Shown here in pieces: positions 7,664-16,781 of a stretch of 64,000 nucleotides of DNA. Below the pieces are notes generated by a model. That model was not told the DNA's origin and ran no database searches. It saw nothing but the letters and a program-made list of their open reading frames with translations. The stretch lies in contig NZ_CAMVDO010000003.1 in NCBI RefSeq assembly GCF_947166265.1, positions 124,001-188,000 on the forward strand, given 5' to 3'. Source of the stretch: an uncultured Fibrobacter sp. GTDB taxonomy: Bacteria > Fibrobacterota > Fibrobacteria > Fibrobacterales > Fibrobacteraceae. Positions within the stretch are counted from its first letter, which is position 1. Each line of letters starts with the position of its first letter. The position numbers and the translations under genes are program-made.

Positions 7664-10249
7664 ATGACTACAAAGAAATCCCTGCAAGAAAGATTTTCAG
7701 CATGGTACATTCCGCTGATTTGTAAGCACCAATACAAAGCACTTGCTCTCTATTTCCTGCTTGCAGCACTATGCGCCTTCCCCATTTTCGTTAAACCCGG
7801 TCTCCGACTGGACGCCGACCTTTCTCATTTGCTGCCCGATGGAACCCCCAGCGTGCTTGCCCTGCAAGAATCCTACGAGCGTTTTGGCAGCACAGACCGC
7901 TTCACGATCGCCATCCAGAGTGACGATCCCGAAGTTGTGGCGGCGATGCAGGATTCCGTGGAAAACTATATCCATAGTCGTTGGCAAGGGGACTTCGTCT
8001 CAACGCAAAAAGACGAAGATAACCAGTTCTTCAAGGATAACGCCCTTCTTTACCTGCCCGTGTTCCATTTGGAACGCATCCGCAACAACCTAGAAGAGCT
8101 TCAGCTGGAAATTGGCAGAAAGAACGGTCCGCTTGTCGTGGACTTGCTCGGAGATACGCCAGCCGAAACCTCCGAAAAAAAGGAACGCATTTGGTTTGAC
8201 GAAAACTTGCCGCAAGAACTCGGCCTTCCGGACGAAGCCGTTGGCGCCTTCGCCTCTTTCATTCAAAAGACTAAGATCAATTCCGCCCAGGAAGAGAGCG
8301 ACGAATGGCACCCCAAGGATCCCGTGCCCGCCCATCTGAAAACACGCCTTATCGGATGTCCGAGGCCCGATAGCACCGGAAAGATTTTGTTTAACGGTGT
8401 CGTGAACGCAAAACTCATCAAGCCCTCCACCGATTACGAGTTTGTTACCCATATCCTTGCCCGTACAGATACGCTACTTGAGCATTTCAACGGGAAAACC
8501 TACTCCGTGCCTACCCGCTTTACCGTAGACGGTACATACGAAGGCCTCAAGGAAGTTGACGAAGTTGCAAACGACAGTATTTTCTCTTTTGGCATTAGCC
8601 TGGTGTTGATTCTCCTTCTTACCTCCTATTTCTTTAGGGGAATCAAGGGACCGATTCTTGTCACGGGTTCCGTGCTTTACGCCTGCATTCCGACCTTTGC
8701 CTTTACAGCCCTTTTCTACGGCAAATTGAATCCGTTTACGGTTTTTGTAGCCTCCATCATCCTGGGTATAGGAATCGACTACTCCATCCACATGCTGGGA
8801 ACAGCCCAAAAACTGTTGCGCGAGAAAGCGACTTTGGAAGAAGTCCTTGAAGAAGCCCAAAAGCGTATGCTCAAGCCGTTTGTTCTGGCAAGCTTTACCA
8901 CCATCGCCGCCTTCCTCACCTTGCTTGCGGCGCATTTCAAGGGTTTCTACGAATTCGGCGTTGTAGCATCTGCAGGTGTTTTCTTCAGTATGCTCACCTC
9001 CATCCTGGTGCTCCCGGTTTTCATCAAGTGCATGGGTGGCATTCCCAAGGCACCCGACAACAGTTTCTTCCCTAAGGCCTGGACAGAAGCGAAAATTCTC
9101 AACTTCTTCAAAGTCGCCGCAATCATCGGCTTTATCCTCGGTGCAATTTCCCTCTACTTTGCCCCGCAGGTGGATTTCGAACACGACCTCAAGAACCTTC
9201 GCCGAACATCTACGGTAAAGACAGTCGAAGACAACAAGATTTCTACAAAGGTGACGCGCGCAAGCTACAAGGCAAAGACCTCTACGCCTGCAGCGGTCAT
9301 GGGTTCAAAGACCTCTCAGCTGGACAGGCTCTACGACACGCTGATGTATCGCCTCAACGTGGAACGCGATTCCATGCTCGGCAGTTTCATTACGCTCAGG
9401 AGCTTCATACCGCCAAAGGATTCCCAGGAAGCCCGTCTTGAAATCATCGAAGAAATTCGCGACCTGGTGGAAGCCCGCGTCTTTGACAAGGCCGAAGGAG
9501 AAGATTCCATCAACATCGCCAATCTGCGTAAACTCGCCATGGTCGATCATACCTTTAATCCAGAGGACATTCCTAGCTGGATTCTGGACATTGTCCGCGA
9601 AAAGGACGGTTCGTACGGCAAGATTGGCTTTATCTACGGTGATTTCCCCAGCTGGGATGCACATGCATTGCAACGTTTCCAGGACCGCTACGGCCACTGG
9701 AATTTTGACGGCGAAAACCTCCGTACCTTCTCTTCGCAATTCATTCTTTCTGACGTGATTTCTTCTGTAAAGGAAGACAGCTTCAATCTGGCGATTGTGA
9801 TTATCCTCGTCATTTTCGGCACACTTCTCATTTCGTTCAGAAAGCCCAAGATTTTCCTGGTGGGTTGCATCCCCTTTGGCATGGGCGTTCTGCTGACGCT
9901 CGGATTGCTCGGATTCCTTAACGGAACATTCGAGTACGGCAAGATAAGCATCTACAACGTTATCGTCATTCCCATGACACTCGGAATCGGCATCGACGCC
10001 ACGATTCACCTTGTGACGGCATGGAGCTCCAACAAGACGATGACACTTCGCCGCTTGATGGATACGACGGCAAGAAACGTGATGGCAAGTTCCTTGACGA
10101 CCATTGCGGGTTTCGTCGGATTCCTCTTTACGACGCATAAAGGCCTGAAGGGAATCGGTGATCTGGCCTGCATGAGTATATTCATATTCCTTATCGCAAG
10201 CGTCGTCTTCTCGATGTTCCTCTGCGGAAAGATCCTAAAGAAGGAGTAG
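7664..10249 (+). CDS. MMPL/RND-family lipid exporter
   Basis: About 861 residues with the duplicated RND architecture: helix 1 (near residue 25-45), a large periplasmic loop, a five-helix bundle (about 300-460) with GIGIDYSIHML, a second periplasmic loop, and a second bundle (about 705-860) with LGIGIDATIHLV. This arrangement fits MMPL/HpnN-type transporters that move lipids or hydrophobic compounds from the inner membrane. I prefer the ATG over a TTG two codons upstream. A TATATTTTG box ends 3 bp before the ATG, so the mRNA could be nearly leaderless. The next gene starts 4 bp after its stop, so the GINT1-like protein is probably co-expressed. Confidence 0.9.
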   Translation: MTTKKSLQERFSAWYIPLICKHQYKALALYFLLAALCAFPIFVKPGLRLDADLSHLLPDGTPSVLALQESYERFGSTDRFTIAIQSDDPEVVAAMQDSVENYIHSRWQGDFVSTQKDEDNQFFKDNALLYLPVFHLERIRNNLEELQLEIGRKNGPLVVDLLGDTPAETSEKKERIWFDENLPQELGLPDEAVGAFASFIQKTKINSAQEESDEWHPKDPVPAHLKTRLIGCPRPDSTGKILFNGVVNAKLIKPSTDYEFVTHILARTDTLLEHFNGKTYSVPTRFTVDGTYEGLKEVDEVANDSIFSFGISLVLILLLTSYFFRGIKGPILVTGSVLYACIPTFAFTALFYGKLNPFTVFVASIILGIGIDYSIHMLGTAQKLLREKATLEEVLEEAQKRMLKPFVLASFTTIAAFLTLLAAHFKGFYEFGVVASAGVFFSMLTSILVLPVFIKCMGGIPKAPDNSFFPKAWTEAKILNFFKVAAIIGFILGAISLYFAPQVDFEHDLKNLRRTSTVKTVEDNKISTKVTRASYKAKTSTPAAVMGSKTSQLDRLYDTLMYRLNVERDSMLGSFITLRSFIPPKDSQEARLEIIEEIRDLVEARVFDKAEGEDSINIANLRKLAMVDHTFNPEDIPSWILDIVREKDGSYGKIGFIYGDFPSWDAHALQRFQDRYGHWNFDGENLRTFSSQFILSDVISSVKEDSFNLAIVIILVIFGTLLISFRKPKIFLVGCIPFGMGVLLTLGLLGFLNGTFEYGKISIYNVIVIPMTLGIGIDATIHLVTAWSSNKTMTLRRLMDTTARNVMASSLTTIAGFVGFLFTTHKGLKGIGDLACMSIFIFLIASVVFSMFLCGKILKKE

Positions 10250-10253
10250 TCGG

Positions 10254-11138
10254 GTGAGATTCATTGAGCTATATCGTAGCATTATGCAAGGTGTCTGGAA
10301 TATCGGCTTTGTCGAAAACACCTTGGATGAAGTCATCGACGGGAGCCCGCTAAAAATCAACTGGCTGAAACATGAATGCAAGAACCGCTGGTTTGCGGAC
10401 CCCTTCATTCTCGATGTTACCGATGACAAGATATACGTCTTAGTGGAAGAATACTATTACCCCCATAAGCGAGGGCGCCTCGCGATGCTCACCGTCGATA
10501 GGGCAAGCAACACCCTCCTCAAGGTGGACACCATCCTGGAACTGGATTCGCATCTCAGCTTTCCTGCGATTATCCGTAGGGACGGCAAGATTCTCGTCTA
10601 TCCTGAAAACTTCAAGGGAGGCGGACTGAAGCTCTACGAACTGGATCTGGAAAAAGCAGCCCTGGTGAACGGACGACAGGTAAGCGACGCCCTTCTGACA
10701 GACGCCATCTATACGGAATTATTCGGCAAAAAACAGATTTATTCTACGGAATTTCCCGATCCCAACGGCGCCACATTGGGCGTATACGAATTGAACGAAA
10801 ACGGAAAGTACGTCAAGGTGAAGGAATACCGTTTTCCTGAAAACATCGCCAGAAATGCAGGCGACTGGTTTGAACATAAGGGAAAGCTATATCGTCCGGC
10901 CCAGGAATGTAACGTGGAATACGGCCACGGCATTTCCTTCCAGCAAATCGAAAATTCCCCGGACGGCCTCGTATTCAAGGAATTGTGGAGAAAGACCTCC
11001 CCTCACCCGACAATGAAGGTTGCTTTTCACACATTCAACATGTATAAAGGCGTCATGGTTGTAGACTGCCGTGGCTACCGTTACAGGGTGGCCGCCGGCA
11101 TCATCAATTTCTTTAGACGTCCGTTCGTAAAGGGGTAG
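10254..11138 (+). CDS. GINT1 N-terminal-type beta-propeller protein
   Basis: 294 residues, GTG start with an AGGAG ribosome-binding site inside the end of the MMPL gene. Characteristic words are NRWFADPFIL near residue 43, VYPEN near 116 and GKLYRPAQEC near 213, with evenly spaced short beta stretches. This matches the N-terminal domain found in plant glucosamine inositolphosphorylceramide transferase and in bacterial sugar formyl- and glycosyl-transferases, a predicted five-bladed propeller. Here the domain stands alone, without an attached transferase. It probably acts with the exporter or the neighbouring glycosyltransferases, but its reaction is unknown. The C-terminal 15 residues are hydrophobic and basic, suggesting membrane contact. 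Confidence 0.7.
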   Translation: MRFIELYRSIMQGVWNIGFVENTLDEVIDGSPLKINWLKHECKNRWFADPFILDVTDDKIYVLVEEYYYPHKRGRLAMLTVDRASNTLLKVDTILELDSHLSFPAIIRRDGKILVYPENFKGGGLKLYELDLEKAALVNGRQVSDALLTDAIYTELFGKKQIYSTEFPDPNGATLGVYELNENGKYVKVKEYRFPENIARNAGDWFEHKGKLYRPAQECNVEYGHGISFQQIENSPDGLVFKELWRKTSPHPTMKVAFHTFNMYKGVMVVDCRGYRYRVAAGIINFFRRPFVKG

Positions 11139-11152
11139 CCCCCTCTTTTACG
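11128..11152. terminator. shared hairpin containing both stop codons of a convergent pair
   Basis: GGGG-TAG-CCCC, extended by GTAAA on the left and TTTAC on the right, forms a stem-loop between two convergent genes. The loop is the TAG stop of the rightward gene. The right arm carries the TAA stop of the leftward gene on the other strand. A short T-run follows on the plus strand. Confidence 0.55.
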
Positions 11153-13145
11153 GCATCATGATATCGTTGCGGAGTACGGAGCGCACCATTTTCGCAGCCC
11201 CCACCGCCCTCTTTTTCCATTCAAGGTCGGCAGCATCAGTCGTAAGCTCATAGTGGCTTTCGCCTCCAGCAGCGGCACGGTAAACATCTTCGTTTTCAAG
11301 CCCGCCAGTCAGCACATAATCCCTAAAGCCAAGGTAGTAGGCGTTCTGCGAGAAAAACACTGAAGGCTGTTCTGCAGGGCGTTCCTGGGCAAGCAAGTCG
11401 TATCCCCAGAAATGGTTGGGTTCGCGCACCTGCGAGAGGTCAAAAATCGTGGGGCCCAAATCCAGCTGCGAGGCGACATCTTCGCGAACGGTAAGTCCGC
11501 TAAAGAGTGCCGTATCCGCCGAGAAGATTCCAAGAAAGATTTGCGAAGCCGAAAGTCCAAGCGGCTGCGGAACCAGGTAATCCACCGAATCCACGGGCGT
11601 ATCATGATCTCCCAGAATAAATACCACCGTATTTTCGAAATCGGGGCGAGCAGAAAGGGCATCAAAGAAGCGTCCAAGCTGCTTGTCCGTATAACGAAGC
11701 GCATTACGGAAACGCACCATGGCATCGTCCGGCTTATCGGTAAAAGCGTTTGGATAACCGTAGAACGGAATATGCGTAGAAATGGTATTGAACGAAAGTT
11801 CCCAGGGCTTATCCGTGGGCATTTTTTCAAGAAGTTCCACAGCCAAGTCAACACCCAAACTGTCGTCTGTATCGTCCACGACATCTTCAGCAATCAGGTG
11901 CCAATTCTTATTGAAAAATCTTTCAATAAACGGAAGCGTATGGTCAAAAATCGGATTCGAGACCGTCGCATACGCGCGTTGATAACCGGTCAAGAATTCG
12001 GGCCAGCCCTTGAACTTATTTGCGGCATAAAAGCTCGGAACGTCGCGGTTCGGGTGTGAGGGGAAACCCATATAGGTAGCCATCGTGCCACGCACCGTCG
12101 GATATCCGCCGCTAAAGGCGTGCCTAAACCAAAGTCCACCGCCTAAAGAATTCCCTGCAGAATCCTTGGCATAGTAGCCACCGCTTGCAAGTTTCCAGAT
12201 ATTCGGAGCCAAAGCGGTATCACCCGAAAGCATCTTGTTAAAGATACGTCCCTTGAACGATTCGCCCATGATGAACACGATGTTGTAGGGCTTTTTGGCC
12301 CTGTATTCATGCGTCGGAGCGCTACGGTACATCGGATGTTCCAATGCATTTTCACGACTTTCGACAAAATCCTTCGATAAGAAGGTATCCAAATCGCCCA
12401 CCAGTTCATCGGTGATCTTAGCGTTGTCATGAATGAATTCGAAAGTTTCGACCGCCGCGATATGCAGAATCGGCGCCGTAAGCGTATGTTTTCCCAAAGT
12501 GAAGCGCCACTCGATTTTTGTATGAATCAGCGGAATTTCGCCCCAGCCGCGGGCCCCCGAAAGGAACAGCACCAAAGGCGTAAGCGACAAAGCCATGCCG
12601 ACAGCGAACATGGTCCAGGGGATTTTTTTGGACGAGGGTTTCCAGGATCCGTTGCGGTTATCGAGGACTTTTGAACGGCGATGCGCACGCAACCGAAGCG
12701 TATAGGCAACTACAAATGCGATAGCCCCTACAAAGCAGAGAACGACCATCGATACCCAGAGAACCGTCCCGAGCAGATCGCCCCCCAACGTCGAAACCGT
12801 GGTGGCATCGGTTATGTTCGAAATATGGAAATACGTGCGCAGGAAAGAAAAGGAAAGACGCTGGTGCGAAAAACGAAAAACGTCATAATCCACAATCGCC
12901 ACGAAAAAGTACAGTGCGTAGAAAATGGCGAGTCCGCGCGGAGCACGTGCAAAGCCAAAGAGCCCCGCCATGGCAAGTATGGCACCGAACGCCATAAAGA
13001 CCTGCCAAATCGTCTTTCCCTCGAACATTTCGGTAAGCGAAAGTCCAAGCGGATCGGGCAAACTGTAGAAAAACACCAACAGCACACTCTGCACCAGCAG
13101 GGCGACAAGCGCCAGCGCAAGATAGGGATTCTTCAGAAAACGCAC
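11148..13145 (-). CDS. second LTA synthase-like membrane sulfatase-family enzyme
   Basis: Same architecture as the enzyme at 4458, but distinct in sequence: about five N-terminal helices, then the alkaline-phosphatase-fold domain. Key positions are Glu295 in FIMGES, Thr350/Thr353 in YPTVRGT, and Asp513-His514 in LGDHD. The start is set at a GTG preceded five bases upstream by GGAG. A longer frame would overlap the upstream gene by 29 bp and has no ribosome-binding site. It follows the GT8-like gene by 22 bp and is probably co-transcribed with it. Likely a phosphoglycerol, phosphoethanolamine or similar transferase acting on a periplasmic glycan. A true sulfatase is unlikely because the nucleophile motif has Thr rather than a C/S-x-P-x-R signature. 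Confidence 0.86.
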   Translation of the reverse strand: MRFLKNPYLALALVALLVQSVLLVFFYSLPDPLGLSLTEMFEGKTIWQVFMAFGAILAMAGLFGFARAPRGLAIFYALYFFVAIVDYDVFRFSHQRLSFSFLRTYFHISNITDATTVSTLGGDLLGTVLWVSMVVLCFVGAIAFVVAYTLRLRAHRRSKVLDNRNGSWKPSSKKIPWTMFAVGMALSLTPLVLFLSGARGWGEIPLIHTKIEWRFTLGKHTLTAPILHIAAVETFEFIHDNAKITDELVGDLDTFLSKDFVESRENALEHPMYRSAPTHEYRAKKPYNIVFIMGESFKGRIFNKMLSGDTALAPNIWKLASGGYYAKDSAGNSLGGGLWFRHAFSGGYPTVRGTMATYMGFPSHPNRDVPSFYAANKFKGWPEFLTGYQRAYATVSNPIFDHTLPFIERFFNKNWHLIAEDVVDDTDDSLGVDLAVELLEKMPTDKPWELSFNTISTHIPFYGYPNAFTDKPDDAMVRFRNALRYTDKQLGRFFDALSARPDFENTVVFILGDHDTPVDSVDYLVPQPLGLSASQIFLGIFSADTALFSGLTVREDVASQLDLGPTIFDLSQVREPNHFWGYDLLAQERPAEQPSVFFSQNAYYLGFRDYVLTGGLENEDVYRAAAGGESHYELTTDAADLEWKKRAVGAAKMVRSVLRNDIMMP

Positions 13146-13167
13146 AACTACTCCTTCAATACAAAAA

Positions 13168-14202
13168 CTAACGGACAGCGCGATTGTCCTTTCCAATAAG
13201 AGCCCCCAACACTCTCAGGGGGAACACGAGGAAAGGCATCTTCTTGTAAATCCAGGCAAGCGACTTCGCGAAGGCATAGCTGCGGATAATGTAGGCACCA
13301 CCGGCCCCCACCTTGCGGGTCTGGAATTCAAATTCTTCCTTGGCGTGGGCAATCACGTCATCGTAATATTCGTTGATCGAAATGCTCTTGTCTTCATTGA
13401 CCTTCACTGGAATATTCTTCAGGTTGGTGTAGAAGTCCTTGCGCAAGATTTTCGGCAAGAACAGGTCCATACTTGCGGGCACCTTGTGACCGCGAGTGTC
13501 GATGATACGTGAACCGAAGAAGTGCAGCACCTTCGCGGTCGGAAGGAAACGGTTACCGTAGGCCAGCTGACAGTTCCAGCCGCCAGGCATCTTCTTAGTA
13601 ATGTAGCCGAACTTGAAGTTCGTTTCGGCAAGGCTCGCCATGTCGAAGGGGAAATTCTTCGATACGCAATAGAGCCAGAGTTCGTGCCAGGTTTCAAAGA
13701 ACTTGCGGGCTTCAGGAGTGTCTGCGGCAAACATCACTCCCCCGTTAAAGATTTCATCGTTCAGAATCGGCGAGAAGCCCATCATCTTCGCGTTGTTCAG
13801 CACCTTCTTGCGGTTAATCGCCTTCGAAAGATTCGTATGGAAATCGAGCACCGCATAAATTCCACCCTTCCATTCTTCGGGAATGGAGAGGTCGCCCACA
13901 ATCGCGATGTCGGAATCCATGTACAGAAAATCGCCGTCAATGACGTTGCGCATCACCGTCTTGAGGTAGCGGGAGCGAAGCATCGGCGTGAACTTTTCGT
14001 CGAGGGTGAGTACCTTGAGTTCATCCACCGCATCTTTCAAGGCCGCTCGCGGACCAGTTAAAGTCGCAGCGGTCTTATCGTCCGTCAGGAGCGTTACGAA
14101 CGCGCCCGGATTATGCACGCGGAGCGATGCAATCGCGACAAGCGTCTGTTCACAAAAGAAATCTTTGGGGGAACTCGTCAAAACAAAAAGGTACTTCGTC
14201 AT
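13168..14202 (-). CDS. GT8-like glycosyltransferase
   Basis: 344 residues, GT-A type. The metal-binding D-x-D is in FLYMDSDIAIV near residue 97, and NGGVMF near residue 156 plus HFFGS near 227 are typical of GT8-like glycogenin/LgtC-type transferases. The C-terminal 100 residues are basic and amphipathic, suitable for membrane association. The minus-strand upstream region has TATATTTTG four bases before the ATG and no obvious Shine-Dalgarno, resembling the arrangement before the MMPL gene. First gene of a two-gene operon with the second LTA-synthase-like enzyme. Probably builds the glycan which that enzyme modifies. Confidence 0.83.
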   Translation of the reverse strand: MTKYLFVLTSSPKDFFCEQTLVAIASLRVHNPGAFVTLLTDDKTAATLTGPRAALKDAVDELKVLTLDEKFTPMLRSRYLKTVMRNVIDGDFLYMDSDIAIVGDLSIPEEWKGGIYAVLDFHTNLSKAINRKKVLNNAKMMGFSPILNDEIFNGGVMFAADTPEARKFFETWHELWLYCVSKNFPFDMASLAETNFKFGYITKKMPGGWNCQLAYGNRFLPTAKVLHFFGSRIIDTRGHKVPASMDLFLPKILRKDFYTNLKNIPVKVNEDKSISINEYYDDVIAHAKEEFEFQTRKVGAGGAYIIRSYAFAKSLAWIYKKMPFLVFPLRVLGALIGKDNRAVR

Positions 14203-14415
14203 GGTGCAAAATATATCAAAAATTTTACACGTCCGTACAAAAACGAACGCATTCCACCCCCCTAAAAAAGCCTCTCGTCAGATTTTAATTTATTCAAAAA
14301 ACGAAACTACCGGCGGAAGTCCAAGTTCATACTCTTTCGACAATCTTTCAAATATTTTTACTAAAATGCCTAGAACCGAATCTTTTTTCTTAATTTTTTG
14401 CTAAATTATTTGCGT

Positions 14416-14910
14416 ATGATTCAATTCAGTCAAACTTCATGGCAAGAATACACTCTGGCAAACATGCTCGAGACGATGCGTTACGCCCCCATGAACATGA
14501 CTATCGGCAAAAATCCCGTTCTCCACTATACACTTCCCAAGGCACTCGAAGCAGGCGAAATCGTCCGCTACAATATCGTCGTCGGTTTTAGGAAAATTAG
14601 CTGGACAGGTCGCATCAGCGCTATCAACAACGGGAAAATCATGGTCCGCCTAGACAAGGGGCCGTTCCGTGGTTTCAACGCCACCCACGAATTTGTTGAC
14701 GAAGGCAACCTGACCGGATGCTACGATGAATTTTCTTTCCAGGGATTCAACGAATTCCCCGAAGAATCTTTCTCCAAGGTCATCTCTGACGCAAGCATCG
14801 TTTACGCCGTCGCCAGTCGAAAAGATGCCCGCGACGCCATTCTCGCTATCGAAAGCAAGAAACAGACCCAAGGTTTTACAGCCATCGACCAATCCGCAAC
14901 TGCCGGATAG
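14416..14910 (+). CDS. SRPBCC (START/Bet v1-like) family protein
   Basis: About 164 residues. The central part, with VRYNIVVGFRKISWTGRI, DKGPFRGFNATHEF and YDEFSFQG, has the strand order and the GP-R/F-x-F pattern of small SRPBCC ligand-binding proteins that bury a hydrophobic ligand. ATG chosen; a TTG six codons upstream is the only longer alternative. It lies 8 bp before the UbiD-family decarboxylase gene, so it may bind a quinone precursor or another aromatic lipid handled by that enzyme. This is an inference from context. Confidence 0.62.
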   Translation: MIQFSQTSWQEYTLANMLETMRYAPMNMTIGKNPVLHYTLPKALEAGEIVRYNIVVGFRKISWTGRISAINNGKIMVRLDKGPFRGFNATHEFVDEGNLTGCYDEFSFQGFNEFPEESFSKVISDASIVYAVASRKDARDAILAIESKKQTQGFTAIDQSATAG

Positions 14911-14918
14911 GTGGTCCC

Positions 14919-16781
14919 ATGTACAGGAATCTGGAACAGGCACTGCTGGATCTTGAACGAGCAGGCATGCTCAAGCGTATTTCACGCGAAGTGGATCCCT
15001 ATTTGGAAATGGCGGAAATCGCCCGAGAGACTTTCGAAGCCCATGGTCCGGCGCTCCTTTTTGAACATGTCAAAGGTAGCCCTTTCCGCGCAGCCTGCAA
15101 CATCTTCGGAACTCAGGAACGGCTAGACTTCCTTTTCCAGGATACCCTCAACGGTACAAAGACGGCGGTACTTTTCAAGTCGAATCCGGTAGAATTCTTT
15201 AAACACGCAAGCCCCGCGACATTATGCCGAGCGGCCCTCACCGGCCTCCACTCGCTCCCGCAAAAGAGCGGAAGCATCAAAGATTTCGAGGAATGCAAAC
15301 TCTCCGACCTGCCGCAGCTTGTCTGCTGGCCTCACGACGGAGGCGCATTCATCACGCTCCCGCAGGTTACGACGCGCCCGGCCGAAAATGCATCGGTCAT
15401 GACGACCAACGTGGGAATGTACCGCATCCAGATTTCAGGGAACGATTACGTACAAAACAGCGAATGCGGACTGCATTACCAAATCAAGCGCGACATCGCA
15501 AGGCACCATCAGAAAGCGATTGAAGAAGGACGCCCCCTCAAGGTAAGCATCTTCATTGGCGGCCCGCCCGCCCACACCGTTGCAGCCGTGATGCCCATGC
15601 CCGAAAACTTGAGCGAACTGCTATTTGCAGGAATGCTGGGCGGGCGGCGTTTCCGCTACTTTGACTACAACGGCTACCTGGTTTCAGCCGATGCAGATTT
15701 CTGCATTCTCGGTGAACTAGAGCCCACTTTAAAAGACGAAGGCCCCTTCGGCGACCACATCGGCTACTATTCCGACAGGCACCCGTTTCCGTTCCTGAAA
15801 GTTGAAAAGGTGCTGTGCAAGAAAAACGCCATTTATCCGTTTACCGTTGTCGGGCGACCGCCGCAAGAAGACACCCTGTTCGGAAGTTTCATCCATCAAA
15901 TTACAAAGCCGATGGTTCCCGCCTCGATACCGGGACTTGTGGCACTCCATGCCGTCGACGACGCCGGAGTCCACCCGCTTTGCCTGGCACTTGCGCATGA
16001 ACGATTTAGGCCCTACGCCAAGAGCGAAGAGCGCGAACCGCTTGAAATTCTGAAAACGGCAAACGCCATTCTCGGCTTCAACCAGGCAAGCCTCACCAAG
16101 TACCTGTTCATCGCCGCGCAAGAAGACGAAACTGAGGGCCACAAAATCGACGTCAACAACGTTGAAGGTTTCTTGAGACACGTTCTAGAACGAATCGATT
16201 TCGGCCGAGACCTTCATTTTGAAACAAGCACCAGCATCGATACACTGGACTACACCGGAACAAGGCTCAATCACGGATCCAAGCTGACCCTTGCCGCAGC
16301 AGGTTCAAAAAAACGAGAATTGCACCAGAACACCGCCGACTTGCAAAGCCTAGAAATTGCAGGCATTACCGCGAAAGCATGCCCCATGCCGGGTGTACTG
16401 ATTCTGCAAGCCCCTGCCTACGACGACGCCCAAAGAAACGAACTTCTTCAGCAAATCGAATCGGCTCTTGCCCAATGGCAATTCCGCGAGAACTACCCGT
16501 GGATTTCCCTTGTCGATTCTGCCCCCATTTTGGAAGATTCTATAGACATCGAAAAACTCCGCGATTTCCTGTGGCTAACCTTCACGCGATCCGACCCCGC
16601 CAAGGACGTTTTCGGCTACCGCGCCCAAATCCGCGACAAGCACTGGGGATGCGAAGCCCCGATGATTGTCGATGCACGAATCAAGCCGCACCATCAGAAG
16701 GCTTTAACAGTCTCCGCAGACATTCGCGCCCAAGCAAGAAAAATCTTGGCCGAAGAGCACGTTTTCAAGGAGAACGAATGA
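14919..16781 (+). CDS. ubiD: UbiD-family prenylated-FMN decarboxylase (menaquinone-type)
   Basis: 620 residues, matching the long UbiD/menaquinone decarboxylases of Campylobacter, Helicobacter and Bacteroides rather than the approximately 490-residue E. coli UbiD. The hallmark DEGPFGDHIGYYSDRHPFP lies near residue 270. The N-terminus MYRNLEQALLDLERAGML is typical of the family. The enzyme would decarboxylate a (prenylated) aromatic acid with prenyl-FMN. In an anaerobe using menaquinone, the futalosine-pathway decarboxylation is the likely role. Its TGA overlaps the ATG of the next gene (ATGA). No UbiX-type flavin prenyltransferase is in the window. Confidence 0.88.
   Translation: MYRNLEQALLDLERAGMLKRISREVDPYLEMAEIARETFEAHGPALLFEHVKGSPFRAACNIFGTQERLDFLFQDTLNGTKTAVLFKSNPVEFFKHASPATLCRAALTGLHSLPQKSGSIKDFEECKLSDLPQLVCWPHDGGAFITLPQVTTRPAENASVMTTNVGMYRIQISGNDYVQNSECGLHYQIKRDIARHHQKAIEEGRPLKVSIFIGGPPAHTVAAVMPMPENLSELLFAGMLGGRRFRYFDYNGYLVSADADFCILGELEPTLKDEGPFGDHIGYYSDRHPFPFLKVEKVLCKKNAIYPFTVVGRPPQEDTLFGSFIHQITKPMVPASIPGLVALHAVDDAGVHPLCLALAHERFRPYAKSEEREPLEILKTANAILGFNQASLTKYLFIAAQEDETEGHKIDVNNVEGFLRHVLERIDFGRDLHFETSTSIDTLDYTGTRLNHGSKLTLAAAGSKKRELHQNTADLQSLEIAGITAKACPMPGVLILQAPAYDDAQRNELLQQIESALAQWQFRENYPWISLVDSAPILEDSIDIEKLRDFLWLTFTRSDPAKDVFGYRAQIRDKHWGCEAPMIVDARIKPHHQKALTVSADIRAQARKILAEEHVFKENE

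Noticed and set aside
16379-16777. N-terminal extension of the secreted metalloprotease
   Set aside because: It would overlap the UbiD-family gene in another frame; the signal peptide begins at the ATG at 16778.
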